Shown here in pieces: positions 15,824 through 24,582 of a stretch of DNA of 64,000 nucleotides. Position 1 is the first letter of the stretch. Each line of letters begins with the position of its first letter. The stretch comes from Arthrobacter sp. Y81 (GTDB lineage Bacteria > Actinomycetota > Actinomycetes > Actinomycetales > Micrococcaceae), in NCBI RefSeq assembly GCF_002929335.1, contig NZ_PJIL01000021.1:1-64000 (forward strand), written 5' to 3'. Made by a program: the position numbers and the translations under genes. Below the pieces are notes generated by a model. The model made no database searches. It was not told the origin of the DNA and worked only from the letters and a program-made list of their open reading frames with translations.

Positions 15824-15970
15824 GGGACCAATCCTCCTTTTGGTGAAGGGCACACGTGTAAGTACCCCACAAGGCAAACGGTAGTCCTCGCGAGGCCTTT
15901 TGTGACCCCCGAATGTGCGTCGGATTCCCCGCGGTGCCGACGGCGGAACCCGGGCCATAGGATAAATCTG

Positions 15971-17188
15971 ATGACTTCCCCAGATGACCCGCAGCCCTTC
16001 AGCCTTCGCAGCATTGCAGTGGCGGCATTCGGGCCCACGCTGCTTTTCAGCATCGGCCAGGGAGCGATTCTTCCGGTGGTGGCGCTCTCCGCCCGGGACC
16101 TGGGTGCGTCCGTTGCCGTCGCGGCCCTCATCGTGACCCTGATCGGCCTGGGCTCCTGGTTCTTCAACCTGCCGGCGTCACTGGTCACCCTGAAGTTCGG
16201 CGAACGCTGGTCCATCGTGGGCGCCGCCGCTGCCGGAGCGCTGGCGCTCGCAGCCGCCGGGGTGTCCTACCTGATCACCGACGGACTGTGGCTGTTGGCT
16301 GTGGCGATGGCCGTCGTCGGAATGGCCGCCAGCGTGTTCGGCCTGGCGCGGCAGAAGTACCTGACCGAGGCCGTCCCTGTGGAGTTCAGGGCCCGTGCGC
16401 TCTCCACCCTGGGCGGAACGAACAGGATCGGCGTGTTCATCGGCCCGTTCGTGGGGGCTGCGGTCATGCACTTCTTCGGCATCGGAGGCGCGTACTGGGT
16501 GGGCGTGGTGGCCATGGTGGCGGCCGCGATGCTATCCGTCACCATCCCGGACCTGCAGGTGGCCGGTGACGGAAGCGGCGGCGACCCCGGCCCGCAGCCC
16601 ACCCTCCGCGGCGTGGCCGTTTCCCACGCCGGCATCTTCCTGAGCCTGGGCCTTGGCATCCTGCTACTGAGCGCCCTCCGATCATCCCGGCAGGTGGTCA
16701 TCCCGCTGTGGGCCGACCATCTTGGCATGGACGCCACACAGGCCTCCCTGATCTACGGCCTTTCCGGAGCCATCGACATGCTGGTGTTCTATCCGGCTGG
16801 CAAACTCATGGACCGCAAAGGCCGCCAGTGGGTAGCCATTCCCTCCACGCTCATCATGGGCATCGCCCTGGTGCTCATCCCGCTCACAGGCAGCTTCACG
16901 GGACTACTGCTCGCTGCCCTGCTGATCGGCTTCGGCAACGGCATCAGCTCCGGATTAGTCATGACACTGGGTGCCGACTTCTCCCCGGACCGCGGCCGCG
17001 GCCAGTTCCTGGGGCTCTGGCGCTTTATTGCCGACGCCGGTGCCACCGGCGGTCCGGTGCTGCTCTCCGGCGTCACCGCAGCAGTCTCACTGGGGGCGGG
17101 CGTGTGGGCCACCGGCGTGCTGGGGTTCGCCGCCGCCGTCGTCTTCGCCATCACCATTCCGCGGCTCAAACACCGGCGGAACTACTAG
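15971..17188 (+). CDS. MFS transporter
   Basis: 405 aa, with 11-12 predicted membrane helices. MFS signatures include GVFIGPFVGAAVM and MDRKGRQW between helices. The ATG at 15971 sits about 10 nt after an AT-rich TAGGATAAAT that could be a -10 element, so the transcript may be leaderless. The open frame continues 525 nt upstream but that part reads across the divergent gene. The substrate is unknown; a drug efflux type is most likely. Confidence 0.8.
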   Translation: MTSPDDPQPFSLRSIAVAAFGPTLLFSIGQGAILPVVALSARDLGASVAVAALIVTLIGLGSWFFNLPASLVTLKFGERWSIVGAAAAGALALAAAGVSYLITDGLWLLAVAMAVVGMAASVFGLARQKYLTEAVPVEFRARALSTLGGTNRIGVFIGPFVGAAVMHFFGIGGAYWVGVVAMVAAAMLSVTIPDLQVAGDGSGGDPGPQPTLRGVAVSHAGIFLSLGLGILLLSALRSSRQVVIPLWADHLGMDATQASLIYGLSGAIDMLVFYPAGKLMDRKGRQWVAIPSTLIMGIALVLIPLTGSFTGLLLAALLIGFGNGISSGLVMTLGADFSPDRGRGQFLGLWRFIADAGATGGPVLLSGVTAAVSLGAGVWATGVLGFAAAVVFAITIPRLKHRRNY

Positions 17189-17250
17189 CTGACGCAGCAG
17201 GACGGCGTGCCGTGCTGGCGGCGGCCGCGCTTACCCGCCAGACTGCCGGT

Positions 17251-17814
17251 ATGACGATTATCGAAAGTTTGGCGCCGTTCATCGGAAGCTGGCAGGGCCA
17301 CAACTTGCTACGGATCATGCCCACGGACGACTACCAGGAATCGGTGTCGGCCGCGACCGTCACCGTGACGGCCGGGGCGTTCGTGACCATCGAGTACACG
17401 TGGCAGCACGAGGGCAAGCCGCAGAGCGGCCTGCTGCTCCTGGGCTCCGGCCCGGCGGCTGGCGAGGCGCCCGAGGAGGGCTCGGCGGCGCCCGAAGAGG
17501 AGGACGCGGCGGCAGTGTCCGACGTGGGGGACGGGGCGCCGGCGGAAGGGACCGCCGGAACCCAAGGGGCCAAAGCGGTCTGGGTTGATTCCTTCCACTC
17601 CGGGCCGGAATGGCTGACCCTCGACGGGAACATCGACGACGACGGCGTGATCCGTCTGACCGGCTGGTACCCCGCCCCGTCCGGACCCGACTGGGGCTGG
17701 CAGATCCACGTCCACCCCGGCGACGGGAACGGCGGACGGATCACCATGCACAACATGGTGCCGGGCCATGATCCGTACCAGGTGGTCGACGCAACATACC
17801 GGCGGCAGGCCTAG
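17251..17814 (+). CDS. DUF1579-like hypothetical protein, 187 aa
   Basis: Begins MTIIESLAPFIGSWQGHNLL, continues with a beta-rich domain FVTIEYTWQHEGKPQSGLLL and ends IRLTGWYPAPSGPDWGWQIH. The pattern resembles DUF1579 or lipocalin-like proteins. An acidic, low-complexity insertion (about residues 70-108, rich in Glu, Ala and Gly) separates the two halves. The start lacks a good ribosome-binding site. The function is unknown. Confidence 0.65.
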   Translation: MTIIESLAPFIGSWQGHNLLRIMPTDDYQESVSAATVTVTAGAFVTIEYTWQHEGKPQSGLLLLGSGPAAGEAPEEGSAAPEEEDAAAVSDVGDGAPAEGTAGTQGAKAVWVDSFHSGPEWLTLDGNIDDDGVIRLTGWYPAPSGPDWGWQIHVHPGDGNGGRITMHNMVPGHDPYQVVDATYRRQA

Positions 17815-17869
17815 GAGGGACAGGCTTCCTCCTCGCCCGACCGCCGGCCAGCGCTGCGCTACGACTCGT

Positions 17870-18019
17870 GACGCTCTCTCACTTCCTGCACGTTTTTCTC
17901 AAACGCTCTCTCGCTATTCCAGGCATGCCGGCACGCGGTGAGAGAGCGTTGGGGTTTTTACGGCAGGAACTGAGAGAGCGTTGGGTTTTTCACGGCAGGA
18001 AGTGAGAGAGCGTTTGGGG
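17870..18019. repeat. Inverted repeat array, family A, site 1 (5 units)
   Basis: Five degenerate units of GCAGGAAGTGAGAGAGCG: two in the reverse orientation (from 17871) followed by three forward units (about 17937, 17963 and 17994), each followed by TTGGGGTTTTT-like spacer. The array lies between convergent genes. Confidence 0.85.
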
Positions 18020-18020
18020 G

Positions 18021-18632
18021 TCAGGCGTCGCGGTGCCGGGGCTTCGCGGCTGCGCCGTACTGCGCCAAGGGAGACAGCAGGGCGCTGCGGAGCTGCGGGG
18101 AGAGCTTGGTGGGAACATCGACTTCCGCCGCGATGGCCTGCAGCGTGCGGCTCACGTAATTCCTGGCGGCGGCGGCCAGTGTGATGTCCAGGATTTCCCG
18201 GTCGGTGAAGCCGTGGTCCCGCAGCTCGAGGGTGTCGGCATCGGTCATGGCCACGGCGTCCGTGCTGAGCCGCTCGGCATACTCCATCATGGCCACCTCC
18301 GCCGGTGTTAGTCCCGCGTTGTGGTAGTCCTTGGCGATCTGCACCAGCTCTTCCTCGGCAATGGCCCGCAGCGCCTTCAGTCCGTGGGCCAGCCGGCAGT
18401 GTGCCGAACCGAGCGACTGGGCGGCGGCCAGGGTGATCAGCTCGTAGCGCCGCACGTCCATGTTCTGGGTGATGGCGCTGATGAGCGCTTCAAACGCCAC
18501 ATACGCCTCCGGGTTCACCGCCAGGTCCTTCGTGTGCTTGGCGACGTAACCGTGGGACCGGAGGTCGTCGTCGTATATCTTCGCCTTCAGGCCGAACGCC
18601 TGGCTTTCGGGAGTGGTGGCGAGTATGGACAT
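18021..18632 (-). CDS. Carboxymuconolactone decarboxylase / AhpD-like protein
   Basis: 203 aa. Start ATG 18632 with AGAAGGA 4 nt upstream. The core ALISAITQNMDVRRYELITL, then AAAQSLGSAHCRLAHGLKAL is the AhpD-like all-helical fold. The catalytic CxxC of AhpD is reduced here to SAHC (one cysteine), with the histidine retained, so a peroxidase-like function may be altered. The C-terminal half repeats the CMD fold. No partner AhpC gene is nearby. Confidence 0.82.
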   Translation of the reverse strand: MSILATTPESQAFGLKAKIYDDDLRSHGYVAKHTKDLAVNPEAYVAFEALISAITQNMDVRRYELITLAAAQSLGSAHCRLAHGLKALRAIAEEELVQIAKDYHNAGLTPAEVAMMEYAERLSTDAVAMTDADTLELRDHGFTDREILDITLAAAARNYVSRTLQAIAAEVDVPTKLSPQLRSALLSPLAQYGAAAKPRHRDA

Positions 18633-18907
18633 GGGGATCCTTCTTCCGGCTGGGGCCACCCGCGCTGCACGGCGGTGGAGAGCCCTGGCAGCGCCGGTGC
18701 GGACAAGTGCGATATTCCTCCGCGACCACCGGCGAGTCAACACACGGCCCGGCGTGTTCGGGAGACGGCGGCACAGTGCGTAGCAGCCGGGCCTCCATGC
18801 AGGAGTGGGCCAGGAAGAACAGGTACTGACCACTCGGGCGGTTCATAAGCCTGCTGGGCAAGGATTGTCCCTAACCGTTGTCGGTGTTGAATTTGGGGGT
18901 TGCCCGC

Positions 18908-19246
18908 ATGCTGGAACTGGACATTGCCTCGAAACCGCAACACCCGCCGTGGGGCCCGCGGCGAAGGGCGCCGTCCCGCAAGCTGGACGTCAGTATCCCG
19001 GGCCCGCTGACGATTCGACGGGGAACAAAGACGCTTGGCGCGCATGAACTGGGCGGACCCAAACCGCGCCAGATCCTGGAAATCCTCCTGCTCCACCTCG
19101 GCGCCCCGGTGTCCAAGGGCCGGCTGATCAACCTGGCGAACAGCTACAGGTCGCTGCCCTTGAGTCAGAAGGATTCAAGGAGAACCCCCAATCCCAATCG
19201 AGAATTCCTGGCGCCAGCTCTTCGCTGCATCAGCCGTGACCGTTGA
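18908..19246 (+). pseudogene. N-terminal fragment of a SARP-type regulator
   Basis: The frame from ATG 18908 gives a SARP winged-helix start: SIPGPLTIRRGTKTLGAHEL, GGPKPRQILEILLLHLGAPV, then SKGRLINL. The similarity ends at about 19135 and the frame runs on for 37 unrelated codons to a stop. The expected continuation (RLIDLLWEG then LPTLESDVSVLRRHL) is found 10.2 kb away at 29334-29460. I read this as the left half of a gene split by the intervening island. Confidence 0.75.
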
Positions 19247-19265
19247 CCTTCAGATTCCGAGAGTG

Positions 19266-22238
19266 TCAGGACCACGGCGCCGGGCTCAGGTCTCTGGCAA
19301 TTGGCAGGTCGGTGGCTGAACGAATGGTCTGTTCGGTGTGAGGTTCCTGTTGGTGGCTTTCCTGTTTGGTGAGAATCACCTCGTTGACGATCTGTGTGAG
19401 TGTCAGCGCCTGTCCGCCTGCCCATGCGAGGCCGAAGCGGATCGGACCGGCCTCAGTGCGCGCCTTCGTGACGATCGATTCGATGCGCCGCTGTTCTGCG
19501 GGGAAGAGCGGAAGCCCTCTGTCTGTGCGGTGAGCGTCGGCGGCCGCCAGCACGCGGATGGCCTCCTCAACGCGGTGCTGATCGACGTAGACGCTGGCGA
19601 TTGACTCGAGGAAAGCCACGACATGCCCCTGTGCACCGAGCTCGAGCGCCGCGCCGAGTGCCTCGTACAGCAGCTGTTCCGCCGTGTCGTAGTCGCCGGC
19701 TTGCTGTGTGCTGTCGGCGAGGTTAACCAACGTATTCCCGAGGAGCGCTCGATCGCCGAGCGGTCGGGCATGTTCGACGCATTCGCGGCACAGGTCAAGG
19801 GCCCGGGCGTGGTCCCCGGCGTAGAACGCCAACAGACTCCGAATAATCAAAGCGGCGACGCGGGTGCGGGGGCTGGCATCCGGCAGCGACAATGCTTCTG
19901 CAGCGAGCCGCTGAGCGGTGGCTGTCTCGTCTCGCTCGGCCGCCTGCGTCGCTAGACACATCGTGGCCCAGGCGACACCTTGGTCGTTGCCGGCGCTCTG
20001 GAATGCCTGGCGCGACAGGTGATGGAGGCCTGCGGCCTCATCGTTGCGGCCGAGCATCCAACAGAGGGTGGCTGTTCCACTAAGCGCGGGAGCTTTGAGC
20101 GATGGCGGAGCATCGGACGCGCAGGCCAGCAGCTTCAGGGCGATCTCGCACTGCTCGGCCACGTCTCCGGTGAGCTCCCAGTAATGCCAAAGGTGTCCGA
20201 CGAGACCCAGCGCCAAATCGGTCGAGCCGTCCGGTCCGGTGGCCCACAACAGTGCTCCGCGCAGATCCGGCGCATCGGCGTGCAGCAACCGGAAGGCGTC
20301 CACCTGATCCTGCCCCCACAGCCGGGGGCTGACAGCCTCGGCTAAGCTGAGATAGAACTCGGCGTGCCGACGCCCTACCATGGCCGCGTCGTCAAGGGAC
20401 CTGAGGTGGTCGCGAGCGAACTCCCGGATCGCATGGAGCATCGACACTCGGCTTGCTCCCGTCGCGTCCGTGTAGCGACGCAGCAGGCTATGGCGTGCGA
20501 GTATCGTCAGCAAGTCTTCGGCCGCCGACTCTACATCGGCTGCCAGCCCGCGGATACAGCTGACTGCCGCTACAGTCGGATCAGCAGCGAAGACGCCGAG
20601 CTGATCGAAAAGTCGCCGTTCAGCTTCACCGAGCAGCTGGTAACTCCACGCAATCGTCGCGGTGAGGGTTCGCTGGCGATCCGGAAGATCGCGGAACGCT
20701 GCCGGCAGGGCGGCAAGACTTGCCTCCAGATCGTCAAGCAGTTCGCGTTCGTTTCGATGCCGCAATTGGGCCGCAGCCAGTTCGATTGCGAGCGGAAGAC
20801 CGTCCAGGCGGCGACACAGCCGGGTCACGACCGCAGCGTTGTTGCTGTTCAGACTGAAATGCGGGCGGACAGCCCGGCCGCGGATCAGGAAGAGTTCCAC
20901 CGCGGGCACATCTTGCAGCAAGGGCAGCGGGAGCGGCGGGTCGAGTGGCGGCAAAGCCAAAGGCGCAAGCTCGTATTCGTACTCGGCGCGCAGTCCGAGA
21001 GGTCGTCGGCTCGTAGTCAGGATACGCAGGCCGGGTGCGGCGGTGAGCATGTCCAGCACAACCGGCCACGCCTCCTCCAACTGCTCGAAGTTGTCCAAGA
21101 CCAACAACAGCCGACGGGGGCGCAGGAATCCAGTCACGATTTTCAGCGGGTCAGCGCCCGCCAAGTCCTCCAAGCCGAGCGCAGCCGCGATTGCGGCCGG
21201 CACTTGCTGGATTTGAGTGAGCGGGGCGAGGTTGACCCAGCATACGCCGTCTGACATTCTCGCGCCGAGCCTTCCCGCCGCTGTTAAGGCCAAGCGGGTC
21301 TTGCCGGTCCCACCCGGACCCGTGATGGTGACCAACCTGCCGCCTTCGGCTAAATACAAGGAGCACAGCGCATCGAGCTCCGCGTCCCGCCCAACCAGCG
21401 GCGTGAGTTCGGCCGGAAGGTTGTCCAGTCGTTGCCTGATCCGGCGGTGCCCATCAGCGGCAGGAGCCGCCAGTGACCCGTCCTGTTGCAGCACAGACCG
21501 TTCCAATTGCCGCAAGCGTGGACCGGGGTCGATGCCAAGCTCCTCAATGAAGACGTGGCGCGCGTCACGGCAGGCCGCAAGCGCATCTGCCTGCCGATCG
21601 GAACGGTACAAGGCGAGCACGAGCGCCGCCCACAGCCGCTCCCGATACGGCTGCTGGGCCACCAACGACTGCAACTCGCCCACCAGAGTGCCGTGCCGAC
21701 CGAGCGCGAGCTCAACCTCAATCAGATCCTGGTATACATCTATCTGGGACTCCTCCAGCTCGTCCAGCTCTGGCCGGAACAACTCGATATCAGCCAGGTC
21801 AGGAAACACCGGCCCCCTGAACAGCTCCACCGCCTCTCGGAGACAATCCGCACCTGCGGCCAAATTCGCTGTCTGCACCGCCAACTCACCGGCCACAACC
21901 TGCGCACGAAACTGCAGTAGGTCAAGCTCATCCTCGTCAACAGTCAGCACATAGCCGCCCGACCGTCTGGCCAGCCGCTGGGAAGCCACACCCTTGGAAC
22001 GATCGGGATCCAGCATGCGTCGCAGGTTCGCTACATACACCTGCAACTGCGGGCCCGGCTTCGCAGGCGGGTGGTCCGCCCAGACAGCCTCAACCAAGAA
22101 ATCAGGCGTCACAACCGAGTTGGCCCGCAGGGCCAGACACTCCAACACAATTCGCTGCTGAGCAGCACCGACGGCAACCGGAGTAGCGCCAACAACGACC
22201 TCCAGCGGGCCCAGGGCCTTTATCCAAAGTGCACTCAC
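19266..22238 (-). CDS. SARP-family regulator with BTAD, NB-ARC ATPase and TPR-like region
   Basis: 990 aa, AfsR-like. Winged helix residues 1-95, BTAD about 100-245, then an NB-ARC ATPase (LVGRDAELD; Walker A GPGGTGKT near residue 306; Walker B LLLVLDNFEQL near 375; GLPLAIELAA near 476) and helical TPR-like repeats about 680-930, ending WAGGQALTLTQIVNEVI. SARPs activate promoters with direct repeats; the TPR region in such STAND proteins binds a ligand or partner. GTG start with GAGGAG 9 nt upstream. It is divergent from the peptide operon and is its likely regulator. Confidence 0.92.
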   Translation of the reverse strand: MSALWIKALGPLEVVVGATPVAVGAAQQRIVLECLALRANSVVTPDFLVEAVWADHPPAKPGPQLQVYVANLRRMLDPDRSKGVASQRLARRSGGYVLTVDEDELDLLQFRAQVVAGELAVQTANLAAGADCLREAVELFRGPVFPDLADIELFRPELDELEESQIDVYQDLIEVELALGRHGTLVGELQSLVAQQPYRERLWAALVLALYRSDRQADALAACRDARHVFIEELGIDPGPRLRQLERSVLQQDGSLAAPAADGHRRIRQRLDNLPAELTPLVGRDAELDALCSLYLAEGGRLVTITGPGGTGKTRLALTAAGRLGARMSDGVCWVNLAPLTQIQQVPAAIAAALGLEDLAGADPLKIVTGFLRPRRLLLVLDNFEQLEEAWPVVLDMLTAAPGLRILTTSRRPLGLRAEYEYELAPLALPPLDPPLPLPLLQDVPAVELFLIRGRAVRPHFSLNSNNAAVVTRLCRRLDGLPLAIELAAAQLRHRNERELLDDLEASLAALPAAFRDLPDRQRTLTATIAWSYQLLGEAERRLFDQLGVFAADPTVAAVSCIRGLAADVESAAEDLLTILARHSLLRRYTDATGASRVSMLHAIREFARDHLRSLDDAAMVGRRHAEFYLSLAEAVSPRLWGQDQVDAFRLLHADAPDLRGALLWATGPDGSTDLALGLVGHLWHYWELTGDVAEQCEIALKLLACASDAPPSLKAPALSGTATLCWMLGRNDEAAGLHHLSRQAFQSAGNDQGVAWATMCLATQAAERDETATAQRLAAEALSLPDASPRTRVAALIIRSLLAFYAGDHARALDLCRECVEHARPLGDRALLGNTLVNLADSTQQAGDYDTAEQLLYEALGAALELGAQGHVVAFLESIASVYVDQHRVEEAIRVLAAADAHRTDRGLPLFPAEQRRIESIVTKARTEAGPIRFGLAWAGGQALTLTQIVNEVILTKQESHQQEPHTEQTIRSATDLPIARDLSPAPWS

Positions 22239-22708
22239 CGCACGACACTCCTCACTGCCCGCTCCTCAGACCCTACCGACCCGGTCTCGAGAAGCACGTC
22301 GACGTGGCGACGCCCGCTTCAGCAGCGGCTGCCCAGACAGCCGCTCGGATTCTGAAGGTCCTGCTGCTTCGTCCCTATCATGCCTCTGCGACACGCACAG
22401 GGTCTAGTGCACCGCTTCGGTGCAGCACCAACACGCTGAGACAGCTGTTGCGTCAGGCAAAAGAGCAAAGCCTTCGAGCCGGCATGGAAGTTGCCGATGG
22501 CAAGCATGAGGGCCAGCCGAACGATCGTTTCAGGCGTGCACCACCCCGACCGACCAGTGCCGATGGTTTGGCCCATCGCGGTGAATTAAGGATCGCTTAA
22601 GGCCTGCGCGCGACTCTTAGAACACGAGATACACACCAGTCAGCAATAGCGGATCACAAAAGCACCACCGTCCACACCAAACCTAACGATCTAGAGGGGA
22701 TCCTGATC
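22239..22708. other. Divergent control region of the peptide locus
   Basis: 470 bp between the SARP-type regulator and the first small ORF of the peptide operon. It contains an inverted repeat TGCACCGcttCGGTGCA at 22408-22424 and a TTAAGG direct repeat at 22586-22602. The overlapping frames have no ribosome-binding site or domain and are discounted. Confidence 0.6.
22586..22622 (+). promoter_or_regulatory. Candidate SARP operator and -10 element
   Basis: TTAAGG at 22586-22591 is repeated at 22597-22602, exactly 11 bp apart (one helical turn), as in SARP binding sites. CTTAGA at 22616-22621, about 14 bp after the second repeat, could be the -10 element. The first ATG of the operon is at 22709. 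The regulator gene lies directly opposite. Assignment is by pattern only. Confidence 0.5.
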
Positions 22709-22870
22709 ATGAAGCGTATAGAAACATGCAGGACCCGCAACAGTCAGCGGATTCACGCACTCGCGAACAACGCCGGACTTGCGGCAGCCGACGAGTTGCA
22801 ACCCACCACACTGACTGACGATCACCGCCAGATCTGGGGCCAGGAAATTTGGCCGGACTGCTTGGATTGA
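22709..22870 (+). CDS. Small ORF preceding the peptide array, 53 aa
   Basis: ATG with GAGGGGA 8 nt upstream. It reads MKRIETCRTRNSQRIHALAN at the N terminus and ends WGQEIWPDCLD. It has no signal peptide and no similarity to the ten peptides, though it also has a cysteine three residues from the end. Its position directly after the candidate SARP promoter makes it the first gene of the operon. It could be a leader peptide, an immunity or regulatory factor, or a distinct peptide precursor. The function is unknown. Confidence 0.55.
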   Translation: MKRIETCRTRNSQRIHALANNAGLAAADELQPTTLTDDHRQIWGQEIWPDCLD

Positions 22871-22991
22871 CAGCCACAGGGACAGGCACACTCAGAAGGT
22901 GCCCGGCCCATTTAGCCAATCGATCTCTCAGGACCTCGGCGCCACCTCGTAGAACACCAACCGATATCAACCACTTGATAGGAAATTCATC

Positions 22992-23117
22992 ATGTACCGA
23001 AAAATCTGGGCAGCCGCCCTCGCACTCTCTACCGCACTCGGTTTCGCCGCCGCCGCCGCCGGCCCCGCAACTGCCGGAATCCCTATGAATCATTGCGAAC
23101 CGCTCGTCCGCCGCTGA
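22992..23117 (+). CDS. Secreted peptide precursor 1 (41 aa)
   Basis: The most divergent copy: MYRKIWAAALALSTALGF, signal peptide ending GPATA, then G-IPM-NHCEPLVRR. The spacer upstream has GGAAATTCATC rather than the AGGAGATCATC of later copies, so translation may be weaker. Confidence 0.8.
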   Translation: MYRKIWAAALALSTALGFAAAAAGPATAGIPMNHCEPLVRR

Positions 23118-23169
23118 CGCGGCATCCAGTACCCCAAACCGCCCAACCGTCACACCTCAGGAGATCATC

Positions 23170-23295
23170 ATGTTCCGCAAAATCTGGACCGCCGCCGTCC
23201 TGACCACCGCCGCCCTGGGTCTCGCCGCTGCAACCGCCGGCCCCGCTGCCGCCGGCATGGCCGTCAATCATTGTGAACCGCTCGTCCGCCGCTGA
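23170..23295 (+). CDS. Secreted peptide precursor 2 (41 aa)
   Basis: MFRKIWTAAVLTTAALGL, signal cleaved near GPAAA, predicted mature G-MAV-NHCEPLVRR. AGGAG lies 6 nt before the ATG. The spacer behind it differs from all later spacers. Confidence 0.85.
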   Translation: MFRKIWTAAVLTTAALGLAAATAGPAAAGMAVNHCEPLVRR

Positions 23296-23350
23296 CCCCC
23301 GCGACATCCCGCACCCACCACCACACCCGCTAACACCTCGGGAGTTCATC

Positions 23351-23482
23351 ATGTTCCGCAAAATCTGGACCGCCGCCGTCCTGACCGCCACCGCCACCGC
23401 CCTCGGCTTCGCCGCCGCCACCGCCGGCCCCGCAACTGCCGGACTCGGTATGAATCACTGCGAACCGCTCGTCCGCCGCTGA
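23351..23482 (+). CDS. Secreted peptide precursor 3 (43 aa)
   Basis: MFRKIWTAAVLTATATALGF; the hydrophobic core is two residues longer than in the other copies through an extra Ala-Thr. Predicted mature G-LGM-NHCEPLVRR after GPATA. GGGAG lies 6 nt upstream of the ATG. Confidence 0.85.
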   Translation: MFRKIWTAAVLTATATALGFAAATAGPATAGLGMNHCEPLVRR

Positions 23483-23536
23483 CACGGCATCCAGTACACC
23501 AAACCGCCCAACCGTCACACACCTCAGGAGATCATC

Positions 23537-23653
23537 ATGTTCCGCAGAATCTGGACCGCCGCCGTCCTGACCGCCACCGCCCTCGGCTTCGCCGCCGCCC
23601 CCGCAGCCGCCGGCGTGGCCATCAACCATTGTGAACCGGTCGTCCGCCGCTGA
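23537..23653 (+). CDS. Secreted peptide precursor 4 (38 aa)
   Basis: Short form lacking three signal-peptide residues, with Arg at position 4: MFRRIWTAAVLTATALGF then AAAPAAA. Predicted mature G-VAI-NHCEPVVRR; it has Val in place of Leu in the tail. Identical protein to precursor 6. Confidence 0.85.
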   Translation: MFRRIWTAAVLTATALGFAAAPAAAGVAINHCEPVVRR

Positions 23654-23703
23654 CCCCTCAGCTTCCCGAACCCCACCACCGCAACCCCAACAAGGAGTTC
23701 ATC

Positions 23704-23829
23704 ATGTTCCGCAAAATCTGGACCGCCGCCGTCCTGACCGCCACCGCCCTGGGCTTCGCCGCCGCCACCGCCGGCCCCGCAACTGCCGGAATCGGTATGA
23801 ATCACTGCGAACCGCTCGTCCGCCGCTGA
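23704..23829 (+). CDS. Secreted peptide precursor 5 (41 aa)
   Basis: MFRKIWTAAVLTATALGF, signal ending GPATA, predicted mature G-IGM-NHCEPLVRR. With precursor 4 it forms a two-gene unit of 347 bp that is duplicated as precursors 6 and 7. Confidence 0.85.
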   Translation: MFRKIWTAAVLTATALGFAAATAGPATAGIGMNHCEPLVRR

Positions 23830-23883
23830 CACGGCATCCAGTACACCAAACCGCCCAACCGTCACACACCTCAGGAGATCATC

Positions 23884-24000
23884 ATGTTCCGCAGAATCTG
23901 GACCGCCGCCGTCCTGACCGCCACCGCCCTCGGCTTCGCCGCCGCCCCCGCAGCCGCCGGCGTGGCCATCAACCATTGTGAACCGGTCGTCCGCCGCTGA
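23884..24000 (+). CDS. Secreted peptide precursor 6 (38 aa)
   Basis: Same protein as precursor 4, 347 bp downstream of it. Predicted mature G-VAI-NHCEPVVRR. AGGAG lies 6 nt before the ATG. Confidence 0.85.
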   Translation: MFRRIWTAAVLTATALGFAAAPAAAGVAINHCEPVVRR

Positions 24001-24050
24001 CCCCTCAGCTTCCCGAACCCCACCACCGCAACCCCAACAAGGAGATCATC

Positions 24051-24176
24051 ATGTTCCGCAAAATCTGGACCGCCGCCGTCCTGACCGCCACCGCCCTCGG
24101 CTTCGCCGCCGCCACCGCCGGCCCCGCAACTGCCGGAATCGCTATGAATCACTGCGAACCGCTCGTCCGCCGCTGA
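24051..24176 (+). CDS. Secreted peptide precursor 7 (41 aa)
   Basis: Differs from precursor 5 by a single residue in the variable triplet (IAM instead of IGM). Predicted mature G-IAM-NHCEPLVRR. Confidence 0.85.
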   Translation: MFRKIWTAAVLTATALGFAAATAGPATAGIAMNHCEPLVRR

Positions 24177-24230
24177 CACGGCATCCAGTACCCCAAACCA
24201 CCCAACCGTCACACACCTCAGGAGATCATC

Positions 24231-24356
24231 ATGTTCCGCAGAATCTGGACCGCCGCCGTCCTGACCGCCACCGCCCTCGGCTTCGCCGCCGCCACCGCCG
24301 GCCCCGCCCTCGCGGGAACCAGGCTCAACCATTGCGAACCGCTCGTCCGCCGCTGA
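24231..24356 (+). CDS. Secreted peptide precursor 8 (41 aa)
   Basis: Starts MFRRIW like copies 4 and 6 but has the full-length signal ending GPALA and a polar variable triplet: predicted mature G-TRL-NHCEPLVRR. It looks like a recombinant of the two lineages. Confidence 0.85.
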   Translation: MFRRIWTAAVLTATALGFAAATAGPALAGTRLNHCEPLVRR

Positions 24357-24406
24357 CCCCTCAGCTTCCCGAACCCCACCACCGCAAACCCCAAAAGGAG
24401 ATCATC

Positions 24407-24532
24407 ATGTTCCGCAAAATCTGGACCGCCGCTGTCCTGACCGCCACCGCCCTCGGCTTCGCCGCCGCCACCGCCGGCCCCGCCCTCGCGGGAACCAGGC
24501 TCAACCATTGCGAACCGCTCGTCCGCCGCTGA
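24407..24532 (+). CDS. Secreted peptide precursor 9 (41 aa)
   Basis: MFRKIWTAAVLTATALGF, signal ending GPALA, predicted mature G-TRL-NHCEPLVRR. Identical to precursor 10, 176 bp away, including the spacer before it. Confidence 0.85.
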   Translation: MFRKIWTAAVLTATALGFAAATAGPALAGTRLNHCEPLVRR

Positions 24533-24582
24533 CCCCTCAGCTTCCCGAACCCCACCACCGCAAACCCCAAAAGGAGATCATC

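Noticed and set aside
22319..22576. 85-aa minus-strand ORF in the peptide control region
   Set aside because: No ribosome-binding site or recognisable domain, and it lies in the divergent promoter region.
23330..24508. Glycine-rich minus-strand ORFs of 96-243 aa across the peptide array
   Set aside because: They are antisense images of the ten peptide genes, repeat with the same period and have no ribosome-binding sites.
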